This document shows, one piece after another, positions 61,691 to 64,000 of a stretch of 64,000 nt of DNA. The translations under genes were made by a program, and so were the position numbers. Source of the stretch: 'Nostoc azollae' 0708. Its GTDB lineage: Bacteria; Cyanobacteriota; Cyanobacteriia; Cyanobacteriales; Nostocaceae. Position 1 is the stretch's first letter. Each line of letters starts with the position of its first letter. The stretch covers positions 45,571 to 109,570 of the forward strand of contig NC_014249.1 of assembly GCF_000196515.1 (NCBI RefSeq). Reading direction: 5' to 3'. The notes under the pieces were generated by a model. The model was not told the origin of the DNA. It made no database searches and saw only the letters and a program-made list of their open reading frames with translations.

Positions 61691-61703
61691 ATTAACTAAA
61701 GCA

Positions 61704-61752
61704 AAAATTCATCTCATTACCTGCCCAAAAGGCAGGTAATGAGATGAATTTT
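61704..61752. repeat. Perfect hairpin, 22-bp arms, 5-nt loop
   Basis: The longest hairpin in the window: left arm begins aaaattcatctcattacc and ends tgcc, loop caaaa, then the exact complement ending in tttt. It lies 14 nt after the coupled gene's stop, so it could serve as its terminator. Confidence 0.93.
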
Positions 61753-62116
61753 CGGTAAGTTTATGACAGTCTCCCCGGATTTTTAACAAAGATTATGAAA
61801 GTCTTATTAAATCTAGATTCTCGATTTTCACACTGTTGAAAAAATACTCTCTTAAAAAATCGAGGAAACATATTTTGTGTAAGCTTTTGGAAGATAATGA
61901 TTACATTATTTGTGAGAAATCTAAGATCTGCTTCTAGCACAATACGCTATTTCATGCGGCTTTCTTCTTTGGAGTAGTTATTGACTTAATTTATAAGATA
62001 GTGATCGCTTTACTAAAGCCCTTTGAATGATACTCACAGCCATAGTTTGTCCCAAGTAGAGGTAAATACGTCAAAATAGTTAAGATAGAACAGAGATAAT
62101 TATTAAGCTAAATTTT
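61753..62116. other. No feature seen
   Basis: About 360 bp upstream of the nuclease-STAND gene, AT-rich, no supported gene; its promoter would lie here. Confidence 0.4.
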
Positions 62117-64000
62117 ATGTCTGATATTAACTGGGGATTAATTAGAAGCGGTTCAACATTTGGAAATCTAATTTGCTCCTTGACTCTTCTTAAGGATCAT
62201 AAGGCTCGTCTTTAGGTCCGTCCTGAAAAAGATTTTGCCCAGGATGCACGATCAGGAGATGGATTGACTATTTACCAAATGAAATTTCATCAAAACAAGT
62301 CTACATCTTTGACTATTGCAGATGCCAAAAAAGAAGCTAAGAGAATTTCTGAATACTTCAAAACGCCTAGTAAATCACAAGAAAGATGGCAGGGAGTAAA
62401 AAAATGGATATTGGTAAGTAATATTGCGTTTGCTTCAAATGACGATAAACTGAAATGGAATAAAGATATTAAGACATTATTTACCAAGTTGGCATTAGAA
62501 ATATCCTAATTGGCAGAAGATAGACATTGAAACACGACTGTACCAGTATCCTGATCTGAAGCAAGCTTATTTTGGTGGAGAAACGCAAGTTTCTTGGGAA
62601 TTGCTGAAGCATGTGAGCAGATAAAAAATTTCAAGTATTTAACCATCCTCATACTATAAATGCCACTTATCAGGGAAGAACAAGAGAAGTAGAGCAATTT
62701 CGGAATCTTATTAATGATGCAGATGAAAAGATTCTTGTTATTCATGGGGCTAGACGTATTGGCAAGACTTGATTTCTTCTGCAAGGTGCAGAAACTCAGG
62801 CTTTACCAGAAGGATGCCAGGTAATTTAGGCAAATGTGGCAAATATGGGAACTATGACAACAAGTAGCTCATGGTTCATGGGATTAATTCCCGAACGTCG
62901 TACTTTAGTTTTGATTGATGAACCTGATGATAAAACTATTTTGAAGACGCTAATAGAACAAATTTCCAGTAGTCGTATTAAAACTTGGAAAATTGCTATT
63001 GCTATTCGTTCTTACAACGATTGAGTTTTGAAGTATCTAAAGGGAACTCGAATATGCCCAATGGTTAAAGAATTGCAGTTACCAGCTTTAGAAAACAATG
63101 AAGCAGTTGCTTCTTGTGAAGAACTTCTGAAATCAGGTTATCTGGAAATATGGACAGCTGATCGAAAAACACAAGCTGATACTCGGATTGCTAATAGATA
63201 TTATAATTATCTAATCTGGACGGCGATAGCTGTCAAGCTTCTAGAGAAAAGACAAGAAGAAAACAGTATAGGCAATTTTGAAACAACGCCTGAAGAAATA
63301 GAGGAGTTACTATCTGGATACTTGAAAAGTATTATTACATGACAGTATACTATTAATCCTACTACACGAGTCGAAAATATTCTACAGTGGACAGCGTTAT
63401 CTAATACCGCAAATCGAGAAGATACTGCTGTAATAAGCTGAATTACAACAAAGGTTGGATGTAGAAATTCCACAGAACTAAAGAGATATTCAGATCAGCT
63501 AATTGCCTGCAATATGCTTATTAACCAAGGAGGTTATGACCGTTTATTAAAAAAAAATCAGATATTTTAGCAGATTATCTTTTGCAAGATTGGCTAATTC
63601 ATAATAACGAACTATCTGACGATGCCTTAAAATTGTTGAAGAAATCAATAGAATTTTAGAAAAGCCTACAAAAGTTTTAAATATTCTAAAACTACTCTTA
63701 AAAAGTATTACTAAATTTGAATTAAATCAACAGTTATGGTGCAATAACTATATGAATATTTTAAAGGAATTTCTAGACGAATAGTATGAGACAATTCCGA
63801 AAAGGAATGCTCGTCAGAAATTAGCATACCTTAATCTTTTACATGAATTTTTTTACTCATGTATCTAAGGTTTTGAAGATTTCAAGGACAATCGTAAATT
63901 CCAACTTATAATCAGAAGTTATTTCAACTATTTTCGGACAAGAAACTATTGACAATAATGATGTAATATTGGCACTACCATAGATTATTGACCATACGGC
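62117..64000 (+). pseudogene. Nuclease-STAND ATPase (Avs/Mrr-like defence type), decayed, runs off the window
   Basis: ATG 62117: MSDINWGLIRSGSTFGNLIC, stop, KDFAQDARSGDGLTIYQMKF (the D...YQ-x-K PD-(D/E)XK/Mrr-like active-site spacing), KKWILVSNIAFASNDDK, stop. In other frames: PDLKQAYFGGET, LGIAEACEQIKN, then a P-loop region LVIHGARRIGKT (stop follows), WFMGLIPERRTLVLIDEPDD (Walker B), LISSSRIKTWKIAIAIR-like sensor, and helical repeats (LIHNNELSDDALKIVEEINR, LEKPTKVLNILKLLLKSITK) to the window edge. An N-terminal nuclease plus STAND NTPase plus C-terminal helical repeats is the layout of AVAST-type antiphage proteins. At least ten stops or frameshifts. The family call is inferred from architecture. 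Confidence 0.55.

Noticed and set aside
1..64000. CRISPR array or tRNA/rRNA genes
   Set aside because: No regularly spaced direct repeats and no recognisable tRNA or rRNA segments were seen on reading; short AT-rich repeats are irregular.

Overview
The window looks like part of a large plasmid from a heterocyst-forming cyanobacterium undergoing heavy gene decay. The best fit is a host-restricted symbiont such as the Azolla cyanobiont (Nostoc/Trichormus azollae); this is inferred from content, not from a database match. The signs are AT-rich DNA with scattered HIP1 octamers (gcgatcgc), cyanobacterial families (ycf35/ycf46 relatives, ARTO-type oxidase, DUF2231, DUF4336), plasmid partition genes, and the fact that about four fifths of recognisable genes are broken by in-frame stops, frameshifts or truncation. 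No rRNA, tRNA or CRISPR array was seen.

Layout. (1) 1-8.5 kb, minus strand: remnants of a DarB-like methylase/helicase, a HEPN protein, a ycf46-like AAA ATPase - DUF2997 - DUF1257 cassette in which only DUF2997 is intact, and a QatD-type TatD nuclease fragment. (2) 8.5-23 kb, all minus strand: a plasmid replication and maintenance module. ParB and ParA are intact, with inverted-repeat sites upstream of parA. SSB, DnaX (tau), DnaN (clamp), PRTRC proteins (E1/ThiF-like, JAB protease-like, protein B-like, a ubiquitin-like protein) and a primase are broken. (3) 23.5-32 kb: two dead insertion sequences, a dead DUF389 gene, an intact OmpR-type regulator and sensor kinase, a DUF4336 remnant and a GMC oxidoreductase pseudogene. 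(4) 32.5-46 kb: an SMP-30/DoxX pair; an alternative (CuA-less) cytochrome oxidase operon with DUF2231, coxB and coxA intact and coxC broken; then a plus-strand graveyard of glycogen debranching enzyme, permease, cation diffusion facilitator, SDR and glucoamylase. (5) 46-55.4 kb: membrane/ion genes. MscS and a ClC-CBS-USP fusion are intact; DUF2254, a K+ channel and a second DUF389 are broken. (6) 55.4-64 kb: plasmid unknowns, a Tn7-like TnsAB fragment abutting a RecD-like helicase, a DUF5674 pair, and a decayed nuclease-STAND ATPase of defence type running off the end.

The intact set is coherent: partition (ParAB), osmotic/ion control (MscS, ClC), one two-component system, the two core oxidase subunits and a few small proteins. 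Genes for independent plasmid replication, defence, transposition and sugar catabolism have decayed. Twelve long perfect hairpins of unrelated sequence (arms 11-22 bp) lie scattered through the decaying DNA, several inside former genes. They look like products of a mutational process rather than a repeat family.
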